Assembly (NCBI RefSeq): GCF_900096565.1 | Contig: NZ_FMYP01000005.1 | Coordinates: 32,949-96,948, forward strand | Direction of reading: 5' to 3' | Source of the DNA: Williamwhitmania taraxaci | Lineage (GTDB): Bacteria > Bacteroidota > Bacteroidia > Bacteroidales > Williamwhitmaniaceae | DNA: 64,000 nt | In this document: one piece after another, positions 1-9,748 of the stretch | How positions within the stretch are numbered: position 1 is the first letter of the stretch | How the letters are laid out: each line of letters begins with the position of its first letter | Position numbers and translations under genes: made by a program | Notes under the pieces: generated by a model | The model's input: the letters and a program-made list of their open reading frames with translations, nothing else | The model's database searches: none | What the model was told of the DNA's origin: nothing

Positions 1-810
1 CCATTGGTCGTTTTAGTAAATAGTGGAAGTGCTTCGGCTAGCGAGATCGTTGCCGGATCGCTACAGGATCTCGATCGAGCAGTCATTGTCGGTTCTCGCA
101 CTTTTGGCAAAGGGTTAGTTCAAACCACTAGGAAGTTGAGCTATGGTGGACAACTAAAGGTAACCACAGCTAAATACTATATTCCTTCCGGTCGCTGTAT
201 TCAAGCCATTGATTATTCTCACAGGAATGAAGATGGTAGCGTTGGACATATCCCCGATTCGCTCATAAAAGCATTTAAGACAAAAGCGGGGAGAGTTGTT
301 TATGACGGCGGCGGTATTCTGCCCGATATTACGTTAAAAGCGGATACACTGAGCAATATCTGCATGAAAGCATACGCTGAGAATAGATTCTTTGAATTTG
401 CTAATGTCTATCACCGATCCCACAAATCAATAGCCAATCCTGACACTTTCGTAGTAGACGAGACTGTCCTCAATGGGTTTATAACCTATTTGAATGAAAA
501 TGGTTTTGTTTTCAAATCGGAAGAGGAACGGCTTATCGATCGTTTGGATTCGCTGGTTTCAAAAAAATCTGAAGGGAAGAATCTTTCCTTAAATATTGAG
601 GCGATAAGGAGCCAGGTTTCACGTGGAATCGCAAAACAGATAATTGAGAATAAAGACGATTTCAACTATTTTCTCACAGAGGAGATAGTCGGGCGCTACT
701 ACTTTCAGCGAGGATCATTTCAGGCGGCAATGAAATTTGATACCCAGCTGTATCGCTCGAAGCAAATAATTAATGATATTTCACAATACAAAAAGATGCT
801 AGGCAGATAG
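1..810 (+). CDS. S41 C-terminal processing protease, 3' part
   Basis: This is the C-terminal part of a tail-specific protease of peptidase family S41 (CtpA/Prc type). The reading frame is already open at base 1, so the start and any PDZ domain lie outside the window. Residues 10-15 of the visible part read S-A-S-A-S-E, the motif carrying the nucleophilic serine, and F-G-K-G at 35-38 holds the general-base lysine, so the Ser-Lys dyad is intact. After the catalytic core comes a mostly helical tail of about 150 residues, usual in Bacteroidota CtpA proteins. Such enzymes are exported and trim or degrade envelope proteins. A strong hairpin terminator follows the stop at 836-873, so this gene ends its transcription unit. 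The family is certain; the substrate cannot be told. Confidence 0.93.
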   Translation, partial: PLVVLVNSGSASASEIVAGSLQDLDRAVIVGSRTFGKGLVQTTRKLSYGGQLKVTTAKYYIPSGRCIQAIDYSHRNEDGSVGHIPDSLIKAFKTKAGRVVYDGGGILPDITLKADTLSNICMKAYAENRFFEFANVYHRSHKSIANPDTFVVDETVLNGFITYLNENGFVFKSEEERLIDRLDSLVSKKSEGKNLSLNIEAIRSQVSRGIAKQIIENKDDFNYFLTEEIVGRYYFQRGSFQAAMKFDTQLYRSKQIINDISQYKKMLGR

Positions 811-833
811 TTATCGCGTTTTTAAAGGAAAGG

Positions 834-873
834 AAAGAGGCCCATTGTTTGTAGCGATGGGCCTCTTTTTTTT
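834..873 (+). terminator. Rho-independent terminator after S41 protease
   Basis: A 10-bp perfect stem (AGAGGCCCAT at 836-845 with ATGGGCCTCT at 857-866) closes an 11-nt loop and runs into a T tract to 873. It lies between the convergent S41 gene and the sensor kinase gene. On the minus strand the trailing U run is poorer, so it mainly serves the plus-strand gene. Confidence 0.85.
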
Positions 874-885
874 GTTGTATCGTTG

Positions 886-2043
886 TTACTTTTTCAGGAC
901 AATACGAAATGTAGTGCCCCTTACCGAATCGGATTGAAGCACAAATATTTTCCCTTTGTGATAATCTTCAATAATTCGTTTCGAAAGCGATAAACCAAGT
1001 CCCCATCCTCTCTCTTTTGTGGTGAATCCTGGTTTGAAAATGGTTTTTGCTATGTTTTTTGGAACACCTTTTCCCTGGTCGTTTATATCGATGTAGGCCA
1101 CCTGGATATCGTCCCTAACCGTAAATGTTATTGTTCCTTTTCCCTGCATTGCATCAATTGCGTTTTTAACCAAGTTTTCAAGCACCCATTCGAAGAGAGA
1201 CTCATTTATTTTCACATAAACCTCTTCGTTGGGATTATATTTCTTTACAAAAACAATGCTTCCTGAAATACGCTTCTGAAGGTATCCTATTGAGTTTTCA
1301 ATCTGGTCAATCAGGTTCAAGGATCGGAGGGATGGCGATGATCCAATTTTGGAAAAACGATCAGTGATTTTTTCAAGACGATGAATGTCTCTATCTAGTT
1401 CGACTAATAATGTATCCGGTAGCTCATTGTCTTTTAAAACCTCTAACCATGCCAACAGCGATGAGGTGGGTGTTCCAAGTTGGTGTGCCGTTTCCTTTGC
1501 CATCCCAACCCAAACAAGATTTTGTTCAGAGTTTCGGATGGATGAGAAGGCCAGGTAGGCTGCAAAAATAAATAGTATTAATACAATTAGTTGAACGATG
1601 GGGAAGTAGTAAAGCTTTTTAAGGATCGTGGAATCATCATAGTAGAGTAGATTCTTTTCCTTTTCTGAGATTGTAATGACGAATGGTTTGTGCTTCGCAG
1701 ACATCATTTTTATCATTTTTGCCGCACGCTCCTTGGTCGAAATCTTAAGAGAATCTATATTTCTTGAACCAATTATCTCATTATTTCCATCGGTGAGGAT
1801 CGTTGGCACCGTGTTGTTCTCTTCCAGTACTTTAAAGACAAAGGAGTAGTCGCGGTTCTCGTCCTCCTGTTGTTTCGACAACTCTTCATTTGCCGATGCC
1901 CACAACTCAATTTTCTTTTTTTCTTCCTTTGCGAGGTTTTTTACCAAATCGTGGGTAACCCAAAGCGATGCCAACGCAATTAACGATAGTAAGAAAAGGA
2001 TAATGAGCTTAATGTGGAATTTTCGAGTGTAGAATTTTATCAT
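886..2043 (-). CDS. Membrane sensor histidine kinase, HQLGTP H-box
   Basis: A two-pass membrane sensor histidine kinase of 385 residues. TM1 is at about 11-30 and TM2 at about 148-167; the roughly 115-residue segment between them is a periplasmic sensor with no domain I recognise. The phospho-acceptor is His187 in A-H-Q-L-G-T-P, a variant of the usual H-E-L-R-T-P box that recurs in Bacteroidota kinases. The ATPase domain has its N box near Asn294, G1 at 322-328 (DQGKGVP) and G2 at 346-357. I chose the ATG at 2043 because TM1 then starts ten residues in; an in-frame start at 2118 would add a 25-residue non-hydrophobic leader and overlap the upstream gene. No response regulator is adjacent, so the partner is unknown. 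It lies 65 bases downstream of the AsmA-like gene on the same strand and may share its transcript. Confidence 0.9.
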   Translation of the reverse strand: MIKFYTRKFHIKLIILFLLSLIALASLWVTHDLVKNLAKEEKKKIELWASANEELSKQQEDENRDYSFVFKVLEENNTVPTILTDGNNEIIGSRNIDSLKISTKERAAKMIKMMSAKHKPFVITISEKEKNLLYYDDSTILKKLYYFPIVQLIVLILFIFAAYLAFSSIRNSEQNLVWVGMAKETAHQLGTPTSSLLAWLEVLKDNELPDTLLVELDRDIHRLEKITDRFSKIGSSPSLRSLNLIDQIENSIGYLQKRISGSIVFVKKYNPNEEVYVKINESLFEWVLENLVKNAIDAMQGKGTITFTVRDDIQVAYIDINDQGKGVPKNIAKTIFKPGFTTKERGWGLGLSLSKRIIEDYHKGKIFVLQSDSVRGTTFRIVLKK

Positions 2044-2108
2044 AGTCGAGTACTTTTGGAGAGTTGTCAATAACGAAATTTTTCCGCAAAAATTGTGATG
2101 GGCTGGAT

Positions 2109-4691
2109 TTATTCCCAATCAATCTTGAAACCGGAATTCTTCTTCAATGGTTTTTGCTTCGTTGTGTCAACAGGCACTATTTTTTCTTTGTTTTCTAATG
2201 GATCTGAAATTACAAAGCCGCTATTTTTCTTAGACTCTACCTTTTGATTTGAAATGGCATTCCTTTGCTTAAAAATGTTGCGCAGTGCCGTTCCTTCCTG
2301 CTTCAACCGCTTCCCCATGGTCTCTATAGCCCTTGCCTTATCGTATGAGAAGCTATAGTTTTCTGGAGTTCCTGTCAACTTGATAAAGAGCGATCCACCG
2401 TTTGGTTCTTCTTGCTCTACTATTCCTAAGTCGCTTCTGAATTGGTTCGCCTTCTTTTTTCGAGACCACAGCAAATCCATGAGCTTAATTCTCATTCTAT
2501 AATCGAAAGAACCACTTAGCTTGTGAACACCTGAAACATTGATGTTCAATGCATTGTTTTCAATTAACATCTCGGGTATTACAATTTCGTTATTTTCAAT
2601 GTGGATCGTGTTCTTCAGTTTTCTAAATCGAATCGTCTCCAACTCCTTAAGATTTATAAAACCGGATAGTTTTTTTAGCGGTTCGTAATTTTTTAAACAG
2701 CCGTCAGTAATTTCAATGGTTGAAAGGCAAAATAATTTATTGTTTAGTAGTTTTCCGTTTTCCAATACTCCTTTTAGGTTTATATCGCCATCGATTCTCC
2801 CCGAAAGGTGCTGACTGCTTATAAATGTTTGGTCGAAATTATTGAACGTATGAAATAAGCTGTCGACATAAATTCCGTAGACTTTTCCGTTGAAAGAAAC
2901 GGTGTTTTCATTATTTATTAATTGGTTTTCGAGGTTAAAGAGTGTTTTTCCTCCTAGCGTAATCAGTGATACATTATTTAACGAAAAGGATTTAGTAGGA
3001 AGATATATTAATGTTCCGTGTGCGTCGCTACCGCGCAGTTGACGGAGAGCAATTTTCTTTGCTACAAAATTGATCTCGATTTTAGAAATAATTAGTGGCG
3101 TTTCGGCAGAATCAACCTTGACTTTCGTGGTAGACGATTCTTCCGAAAGGCCCCATTGTGGCAGATTTAAGTTAAGATCAGGGCTAGAAAGATTTCCCTT
3201 AATTTCCAGAGGAAGTCGATTATTTGCTGCAAAGAAGGATTGCCGCCAATGTGGAATAGTGCCAGAAAGATCTAATTTACCTAAGCTTCCATCAAGGGAG
3301 AGGTGCTTAAATACCAATGAGTCAGAAATGCCAAGCGATCCAGAAATGTTGCTGAAGTTAAGATCTGGCGACTCTATGTTAAGTTTGCTTATTTCAACCG
3401 TTCCGAGGACCTTTAGATTGTCTGGATTAAAATTTGTGATGCTAAATTCGGTGGAGAAAAAGGTAGCATCAATATTTATGTTGTCCCCAGTGATGGTCGG
3501 TGAACTGATCTTTAATACTTTTGAGAATACTGTAGGTGAAATATTGCCACTTATTTTGGCCGAAAGAAGATGATTCTTTGGCAAATAGGATAATGAAAGT
3601 GTGATTGTTTTGTCTTCATGTAAAAATGTCGTTGGCTCTACAATAATTTCTTTAGGCAGCAGGATTTTATTTTGTAGACTTGCTTTTATTTTTATTTTTG
3701 AATCGATGATTTCAATGGGTACATCCCTGAGAACAATTACTTTTGCGTCATCTATCTTGGCTATCGCCTCAAAATCTATATCCCAAGCTTGTGGGCCAAT
3801 AATGCTGCCGGTAAGATCTATCGTTGCTTTGCTGTGTGACTTAATTTCGATTTCCTTATTCTGAAATAGAAATTTGTTGAGAAACTTTTCGTTTGGTAAT
3901 AATACCGAAAAATGGCATTTTCCATTTAATCTTTCACTTAACTTAACAGAATACATTCCACTGATTGATATGTATTCAGATTTATACTTTATATTTTCTA
4001 AGGAAAGACTGTTTCCGTAAATGTAGTAACCCTTTACTTCTATTGCTGCTTGCTCACTTAAGGCATCAAAGTTTCTGAAATTGTTTGTTTTCAGCTTGCG
4101 GACGTTTATTTTTAAACCTCCCATTAATCCCTGATCGGTTACTGTTCCTGCAAAACTAGCATCCTTTATGCTTAATTGTTGGAAGTCGTTCGCCGCCTTG
4201 TTGGTATACAATATTTCAACATTCTTTATTTCGATCAACCTGATCTTAAATGCAGAGGACACGCTGTCTGCGGTTTTTTTAAATAGATGGATATTGGGTA
4301 ACTTCCCGTCAGCTTGCGCGATTAGTGTAATAGTTGCATTGTTTATGTCTATACCTCTAACAGATATTTTTCCTCTGATGAGATCTATAAGATTAAGGTT
4401 AATATAAAAACGTTTTACCGAAAGCAAGGTATCTGTATTTTGAAAACCGGGATACAGAACGGTACTGTTTTCAAGAACGGCGGAGGCATTAGGGAAGTTC
4501 TCTATAAAGGAAAATTTGATTTTTTCGATCCTGACAGGCAATGCAAGTTGGGTCTGTAAATCTGCTATAATCCAGTTAACCACACGCTCTTGGAAAATGG
4601 CTCCTAGTAAAATCAGAAGAAGAATTAAACCTAGAAGCAATGCAAATGTCCACTTTATGATGCGGATGGCAATTTTTCTTATTTTTGACAT
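2109..4691 (-). CDS. AsmA-family inner-membrane-anchored envelope protein
   Basis: An 860-residue protein with one N-terminal TM helix (about 12-34, very Leu-rich) followed by a long periplasmic region of beta-strand-rich, weakly repetitive sequence. This is the plan of the AsmA/TamB-like superfamily, which forms long hydrophobic grooves thought to move phospholipids between inner and outer membranes or to affect outer-membrane assembly. The last 100 residues are hydrophilic and Lys-rich. I chose the ATG at 4691 because it places the TM helix at the N terminus; the longer frame up to 4853 has a basic, non-membrane leader that would overlap the divergent gene's 5' end. It is divergent from the TPR/SpoIIE gene across 78 bases, and the sensor kinase gene follows 65 bases downstream. 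The family is well supported; the substrate is unknown. Confidence 0.85.
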   Translation of the reverse strand: MSKIRKIAIRIIKWTFALLLGLILLLILLGAIFQERVVNWIIADLQTQLALPVRIEKIKFSFIENFPNASAVLENSTVLYPGFQNTDTLLSVKRFYINLNLIDLIRGKISVRGIDINNATITLIAQADGKLPNIHLFKKTADSVSSAFKIRLIEIKNVEILYTNKAANDFQQLSIKDASFAGTVTDQGLMGGLKINVRKLKTNNFRNFDALSEQAAIEVKGYYIYGNSLSLENIKYKSEYISISGMYSVKLSERLNGKCHFSVLLPNEKFLNKFLFQNKEIEIKSHSKATIDLTGSIIGPQAWDIDFEAIAKIDDAKVIVLRDVPIEIIDSKIKIKASLQNKILLPKEIIVEPTTFLHEDKTITLSLSYLPKNHLLSAKISGNISPTVFSKVLKISSPTITGDNINIDATFFSTEFSITNFNPDNLKVLGTVEISKLNIESPDLNFSNISGSLGISDSLVFKHLSLDGSLGKLDLSGTIPHWRQSFFAANNRLPLEIKGNLSSPDLNLNLPQWGLSEESSTTKVKVDSAETPLIISKIEINFVAKKIALRQLRGSDAHGTLIYLPTKSFSLNNVSLITLGGKTLFNLENQLINNENTVSFNGKVYGIYVDSLFHTFNNFDQTFISSQHLSGRIDGDINLKGVLENGKLLNNKLFCLSTIEITDGCLKNYEPLKKLSGFINLKELETIRFRKLKNTIHIENNEIVIPEMLIENNALNINVSGVHKLSGSFDYRMRIKLMDLLWSRKKKANQFRSDLGIVEQEEPNGGSLFIKLTGTPENYSFSYDKARAIETMGKRLKQEGTALRNIFKQRNAISNQKVESKKNSGFVISDPLENKEKIVPVDTTKQKPLKKNSGFKIDWE

Positions 4692-4769
4692 GGCGGTTAT
4701 GAATAAAATCTCAGCGAAATGAAATCTGTGAAAAGTTCTTATCTTGCATAGTTGAGCTATACTGTTACA

Positions 4770-7010
4770 ATGAAAAGAACGACAAATATACTCCTGTGTT
4801 TTATTTTGTGTGCTTTTTGTCTCTGGACGAATGTGGTTTTTTCTTCTTCGCAAGATAAATCACTCGATTCACTTGTCCTAGTAGTATCACAAAGTTCACT
4901 CAACGACTCTGGACGAATCAAGTCGATTCTCCAACTTTCTGAACGGATGCTTAAAGATCCAAAACGCACTGGGGACGTTTTAGGGTATCTAAATGAGGCC
5001 GTCTCGGTTGCTAGAGAAATCGGAAATGACAAACTCCTTTGCCGTAGTTATGACTTACTCGGTATTTACTATCGTGATATTTCGCAATACGACAAGGCTC
5101 TTGATTTTCACAACCGCTCACTAGAACTTGCTGATAAATTATTAGACAAAGCACTGCTGGTTAAGGTGTATAACAACATTGGGGTTCTTTATCGTAGAAT
5201 GGATGAATATTCCTTAGCTGCGTTTTACCACCATAAAGCCCTTGGCTATGCCGAGGAAATTGGCGATTTGTATGGGATTTCTGTAGCGTTAAATAGCCTA
5301 GGCAATGTGTATAGCATTAACAAGAACTATGAAGAGGCTTTTGAATTCTTTAAGCGAGCACTTGCTCTTTCCCGACAAAATAAAAACGTTCTAGGGGAGG
5401 CTATAAATCTTAATAATCTTGGCGAAGTTTATGAGTTTCTCGGAAACCAAAAAAATGCAAGGATCTATTACCTTGCTTCCCTAAGAATTAACCAAGACCT
5501 GAATAATGTTAAGGGTATGGCCATTTGCTATAACGGAATTGGGAATACATACTTTCTTTCAAATGATTTTCCAACAGCATTGGCTTTCTACCAAAAGGCG
5601 TTGGCTATTGATAAAATTCTTGGCGATAAAAAGTTCATTGCCGAGAGTTACATAAATATAGGTAAGACTAAAATATACCTTGGATTGCTTGATGGTGGAG
5701 CACAGGCATTGCAAATGGGCCTTACTATTTCGAAAGAAATTGGTGCCAAGTGGCAGATTCAGCTTTGTTACTTCTATCTGTCGGCTTATTTCGAAAAATC
5801 TAACAATCCGTCAGATGCTTTGCGCTATTATCAAAAGTCAATGGCATATAAGGATTCGGTTTTAAACGAGAAGGCACAAAGGAGCATAGCTCTTTTAAAT
5901 ACGCTCTACAAGACCGAGAAAGCAGAAAGAGAAAACCAGCTGCTGAGAAAAAACGAGGAAATTCAGCAAAAAGAACTTCGAAAGCAGCGAATGTTCACTG
6001 TAGGACTAACGGTTTTAATCGGTATGGCCATTTTTCTTCTAGCAATCGGTTATAATGTTTTGAGAATTAAGCGAAGGACAGCACTTGAACTGCTCGAGCA
6101 AACTCGGGAGATTGAGGGAAAAAATTCGGAATTAGGACAGCAGCAGGTCGAGATGCAGGCCCAAAATGACGAAATTGAAAAGCAACGAAATAGCATTGCC
6201 CAAAAAAATAAGTATTTGGAAGATGCATATAGAATTATTGAAGACTATATTAATAAGATTACTGATAGCATTAAGTATGCTGAGCATATTCAGAAGGCAA
6301 TACTTCCTCCGGCAAAAGTTGTCAAATCTTTTTTCCCAGATTCCTTTATTTACTATAGGCCAAAGGATATTGTTTCTGGTGATTTTTATTGGTTTGGCAA
6401 GCGTGATAGTAAGCTGTTTTTTGCTGCTGCCGACTGCACTGGGCATGGCGTTCCTGGCGCTTTCATGAGTATAATCGGGTATGATCTTATCAACAGGGCT
6501 TTCAATGAAAAGGGCCTTTCAAAACCGAAAGAGATCTTGGAATACCTAAACGATCAAATTAGGATTTCCCTCCGAAAGGAAGAGGACGATATTGTCTTAA
6601 AGGACGGCATGGATATCGCCTTTTGCAGTTACGATCCACGAACTGGAATACTAGAGTATAGCGGAGCACTTGCACCAATTGTTTATGTTCGACAAGGTAA
6701 ATTCTTTGAAATTAAGCCCGATTCCAGCTCAATTGGAATCTCTATGCGAAAGTTGAACCGAACCTTCACTAACCACGAAATACAACTTTTCCCGGGGGAT
6801 ACTATTTACCTGTTTTCAGATGGTTTTATTGACCAATTTGGCGGCCTAAATAGGAAAAAATTTATGAGAGGTAATTTCATAAATGCCCTTCAGGATATTT
6901 CAAACTTACCGATGGATAATCAAGCGGCCCAATTGGAAGATGTTTTTATGGAATGGAAGGGGCTCAATGAACAGATTGACGATATTATGGTTATAGGATT
7001 ACGGATATAA
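4770..7010 (+). CDS. TPR sensor with SpoIIE/PP2C phosphatase domain
   Basis: A 746-residue membrane phosphatase. It begins with a signal peptide (about 1-26), then about 360 residues of tetratricopeptide repeats of the consensus type A-x-x-Y-x-x-A-L. A TM helix lies at about 408-431, followed by a coiled coil and a C-terminal PPM/SpoIIE Ser/Thr phosphatase domain (about 515-746). The metal-binding motifs are intact: S-G-D-F-Y-W around Asp538, D-C-T-G-H-G, D-G-M-D, F-S-D-G-F and the final D-D-I. TPRs would lie in the periplasm and the phosphatase in the cytoplasm. SpoIIE-type enzymes often dephosphorylate anti-sigma antagonists, but none is encoded nearby. I preferred the ATG at 4770 to the TTG at 4752 because it sits directly before the signal peptide. 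It is the first of five closely packed genes; a paralogue lies at 44907. Confidence 0.9.
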   Translation: MKRTTNILLCFILCAFCLWTNVVFSSSQDKSLDSLVLVVSQSSLNDSGRIKSILQLSERMLKDPKRTGDVLGYLNEAVSVAREIGNDKLLCRSYDLLGIYYRDISQYDKALDFHNRSLELADKLLDKALLVKVYNNIGVLYRRMDEYSLAAFYHHKALGYAEEIGDLYGISVALNSLGNVYSINKNYEEAFEFFKRALALSRQNKNVLGEAINLNNLGEVYEFLGNQKNARIYYLASLRINQDLNNVKGMAICYNGIGNTYFLSNDFPTALAFYQKALAIDKILGDKKFIAESYINIGKTKIYLGLLDGGAQALQMGLTISKEIGAKWQIQLCYFYLSAYFEKSNNPSDALRYYQKSMAYKDSVLNEKAQRSIALLNTLYKTEKAERENQLLRKNEEIQQKELRKQRMFTVGLTVLIGMAIFLLAIGYNVLRIKRRTALELLEQTREIEGKNSELGQQQVEMQAQNDEIEKQRNSIAQKNKYLEDAYRIIEDYINKITDSIKYAEHIQKAILPPAKVVKSFFPDSFIYYRPKDIVSGDFYWFGKRDSKLFFAAADCTGHGVPGAFMSIIGYDLINRAFNEKGLSKPKEILEYLNDQIRISLRKEEDDIVLKDGMDIAFCSYDPRTGILEYSGALAPIVYVRQGKFFEIKPDSSSIGISMRKLNRTFTNHEIQLFPGDTIYLFSDGFIDQFGGLNRKKFMRGNFINALQDISNLPMDNQAAQLEDVFMEWKGLNEQIDDIMVIGLRI

Positions 7011-7014
7011 GACT

Positions 7015-8151
7015 ATGCGAATAATGGTTCTATTTGCCTCATTCATTTGTTTTTGCAATGAGTCTTCGTCTCAACCAAAATTTACACAGTATCCAACAAA
7101 TGGGTTCGTGGCTTTTGGTTTTGCCGAAAGCAAGGATTCTTGTGTCTGGTTGGCTTTGGGCGATGGGTACGGTTCAGGAACGGTGACTTTTTCTGATAAC
7201 ATAAAGTCGAGAGTTTTCTCTGAGGCCGACGGCTTGCCTAATGCTTCCTATGAGCAAATATTTATTGCATCAGATGGTACCGTTTGGGTTGGTGGCTTTT
7301 CTGCAACAAAACCAAATACTGCTGTAATTGCAAAATATGCTAAGAACGCCTGGAGTGTCACCTATCTAAACAGTTCAAAAGAGAATCCCATTGTAAAAAA
7401 AATAACCGAACCTTTTTCTGGTCAAATATGGATTGCTACATATGGCGGCATCTTTTACCAAAAAGATTCTGCTTGGGGACAATTTTCTACCGCGGACGGA
7501 CTCCCCGATGCCAAGGTAAATGATATTCTTGCCGACAGGGTAGGCAGGATTTGGATTGGAACTGAATCTGGGGTTTGTCTATTTGATAAGGGTGATTTTA
7601 TCTCTTTCGAAGATGCTGCTGTGGTTAGTAGTGTATCCGTTATATTTGAGGATACGCGCGGTTACGTGTGGGCTGGCGGGAAATTTAACAACGATGGCGT
7701 AAGCGTTTTCGATGGTGTTCGTTGGCGAACCTATACCATGGAGGATGGGCTTGCCGAGAATACGGTTGGAACTATTACCGAAGATTATTTTGGTCGCATG
7801 TGGTTTGGCGGGTATTATGATAGCCGAAATGGTGGTACTACCATGCTGAATAACGGCAAGTTTAGTCGTTACCAATATCCAGAAATTGCAAAGTATTCGG
7901 TCGATTGTTTATATGGTGATAGGCTTGGTGGTGTTTGGTGTGGTGGTGGACTAAAGGAGAAAAGCAAAAATGGCTTATCCTACTTCCGCAACGGAAAATG
8001 GAATAAGATGGGTGCCCGTGAAGGCTTATTAAATGATAGAATTGTAACGGTTTATATCGACAAACGTGACAGGGTTTGGGTGTCAACTTTTTACGGGCTT
8101 TTTGTTGTTAATCTAATTGAAACTATTAACTACTTTGATGCGAAACATTAG
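7015..8151 (+). CDS. Exported two-component-regulator-type beta-propeller
   Basis: A 378-residue protein built almost entirely of propeller blades of the Reg_prop type. The recurring pattern is D-G-L-P, then a hydrophobic strand, then G-x-x-W-x-G. At least five blades are visible (near residues 75, 160, 210, 250 and 345). Such blades form the periplasmic sensor of Bacteroidota hybrid two-component systems, but here no kinase is attached, so this is a free-standing propeller. The N terminus is a short hydrophobic stretch, probably a signal peptide. The start is four bases after the upstream stop, and the 3' end overlaps the next gene by 14 bases, so it should be co-translated with its neighbours. 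I infer a ligand- or protein-binding role for the TPR phosphatase encoded just upstream. Confidence 0.8.
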   Translation: MRIMVLFASFICFCNESSSQPKFTQYPTNGFVAFGFAESKDSCVWLALGDGYGSGTVTFSDNIKSRVFSEADGLPNASYEQIFIASDGTVWVGGFSATKPNTAVIAKYAKNAWSVTYLNSSKENPIVKKITEPFSGQIWIATYGGIFYQKDSAWGQFSTADGLPDAKVNDILADRVGRIWIGTESGVCLFDKGDFISFEDAAVVSSVSVIFEDTRGYVWAGGKFNNDGVSVFDGVRWRTYTMEDGLAENTVGTITEDYFGRMWFGGYYDSRNGGTTMLNNGKFSRYQYPEIAKYSVDCLYGDRLGGVWCGGGLKEKSKNGLSYFRNGKWNKMGAREGLLNDRIVTVYIDKRDRVWVSTFYGLFVVNLIETINYFDAKH

Positions 8152-9748
8152 CAAGTTACTGTTTGTTTTACTATTTCTCTTTTCGGGCAATCTTCTCGGC
8201 CAGTCAAGAGATAGCCTCCTTATTGCATTGGTTCACACAAACAGTCTGAAGACTTTGGATAGCCTCGTATCGCGTGTCGATGTGGACGATCCGCTTGGAC
8301 AGTCTCAAGATCCACTTCTTTTCTACGCAATTCAGGAAAATAATCTTGAAGCAGTTAAACTACTAATAAAGAAGGGTGCTTCTATCGAAAAGTTATTTAG
8401 CGATGTAAATGCATTAATGAATTGTTCTATTAAAGGAAGAACGGAGATAGGTGCTTATTTAATATCCATTGGCGCTAATGTTAATAGTTTCAACTCCAGG
8501 CGAAATACGGCCTTAATTTATGCAGCGCGTTATGGCCGTCTGCCTTTTGTCAAGTTATTACTGGATAATGGTGCAAATGCGGAGGTTAAGAATATCACAA
8601 ATATATCGGCATTGGATTATGCAGAGAAGTTTGCAGAGGTGGCTATTTCAGAACAAATACGACTTACAATTGAAAATAAGTATATTCCATTCAAACCAAG
8701 TTTTAGGGATGGTCCACATGTTTTCACTTCCATGTGGAATACGTTTACCAAAGATTACTTAAATTTTGATAGCAGTAGCCAGAAATTTACTAGGACTTCG
8801 GAGTCCTTTAAATACCAGAAGGGGAGTGCAAAACTTATGGTCAACGAATCAATCGGTGAGATCACAGTCTCTTTTAAGCAACCTCGTGCCGCAAAACATC
8901 ACAAAAGCAACTATTCTAAGATTTTTGCAGTTGGCGATGTACATGGAGCTTATGATTCTCTTTTGGTGCTTTTAACAAACAATGGAGTGATAGACCATAA
9001 TACCAATTGGACCTTTGATGATGGGGTTTTAGTTTTTGTTGGCGATATTTTTGACAGAGGGAATCAAGTTACTGAATGCCTTTGGCTTATTTATAAGTTG
9101 CAAATTCAATCCACCGAAAACGGAGGAACCCTTTTCTGGACGCTAGGCAATCATGAAATAATGGAACTCGAAGGCGATACCCGGTATTTACACAACAACG
9201 ATTTACTCCTTACTACAAAGAATAAAACCACTTACATGGATTTGTTTGGCAAAGAGTCTCTGCTTGGCCTATGGATCCGCCAACAGCAGACTGTTGTTCG
9301 AATTGGGAATATCCTTTTCTCTCACGCAGGAATTTCGCCTCAGTTAATTAAGAATAAATTTACGATAGGCGATATTAATTCTTTAGTGAACCGTTTTGTA
9401 AATAGAAAACAGTTAGATCCAACCGATATTGAACGGATATCATTATTATTCGGCGAATATGGGCCGTTCTGGTATCGCGGTTATGTGCAGAGTTCTTCTT
9501 ATGCAAATAAACTAGATAGCGTTGAAGTTGCTTCAATTAACCGCTCACTAGATGTCCGTGTGCAAATTATTGGGCATACTGAAGTTAATCAAATTGAGCC
9601 ATCCTATGGCGGTTCTGTAATTCCTATTGATGTTTCATTCGTATCACCACAGGTTTCAATTCAAGGACTCTATATTGAGGCGGATAAATTTTATCGAGCG
9701 CTTCGAGACGGAAAAAAAGTGTTTTTGTTTTCCATAAGTAAAGATTAA
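8138..9748 (+). CDS. Exported ankyrin-repeat PPP-type metallophosphatase
   Basis: A 536-residue protein with a signal peptide (about 1-23), an ankyrin-repeat segment (about 50-180) and a calcineurin-like metallophosphoesterase domain (about 260-530). The catalytic signature is complete: G-D-V-H-G with Asp267, G-D-I-F-D-R-G with Asp303, G-N-H-E with Asn338 and His339, then S-H-A-G and G-H-T-E. The order and the D-R-G and G-N-H-E forms fit the PPP family (Shewanella-like phosphatases), suggesting a Ser/Thr or Tyr phosphoprotein phosphatase. The ATG at 8138 overlaps the upstream gene by 14 bases and the signal peptide begins right after it. The stop overlaps the next start by one base. Ankyrin plus exported PPP phosphatase is an unusual pairing. 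The activity is secure as a family; the target is unknown. Confidence 0.85.
   Translation: MRNISKLLFVLLFLFSGNLLGQSRDSLLIALVHTNSLKTLDSLVSRVDVDDPLGQSQDPLLFYAIQENNLEAVKLLIKKGASIEKLFSDVNALMNCSIKGRTEIGAYLISIGANVNSFNSRRNTALIYAARYGRLPFVKLLLDNGANAEVKNITNISALDYAEKFAEVAISEQIRLTIENKYIPFKPSFRDGPHVFTSMWNTFTKDYLNFDSSSQKFTRTSESFKYQKGSAKLMVNESIGEITVSFKQPRAAKHHKSNYSKIFAVGDVHGAYDSLLVLLTNNGVIDHNTNWTFDDGVLVFVGDIFDRGNQVTECLWLIYKLQIQSTENGGTLFWTLGNHEIMELEGDTRYLHNNDLLLTTKNKTTYMDLFGKESLLGLWIRQQQTVVRIGNILFSHAGISPQLIKNKFTIGDINSLVNRFVNRKQLDPTDIERISLLFGEYGPFWYRGYVQSSSYANKLDSVEVASINRSLDVRVQIIGHTEVNQIEPSYGGSVIPIDVSFVSPQVSIQGLYIEADKFYRALRDGKKVFLFSISKD

Noticed and set aside
3070..3573. 167-residue plus-strand open frame inside the AsmA-like gene
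   Set aside because: Antisense to a clear long gene; the translation is Arg/Ser/Leu-rich with no domain and is a mirror of AsmA codons.
6132..6446. 104-residue minus-strand and 100-residue plus-strand frames within the TPR phosphatase
   Set aside because: Both overlap the catalytic PP2C start region in other frames; no start context or homology.
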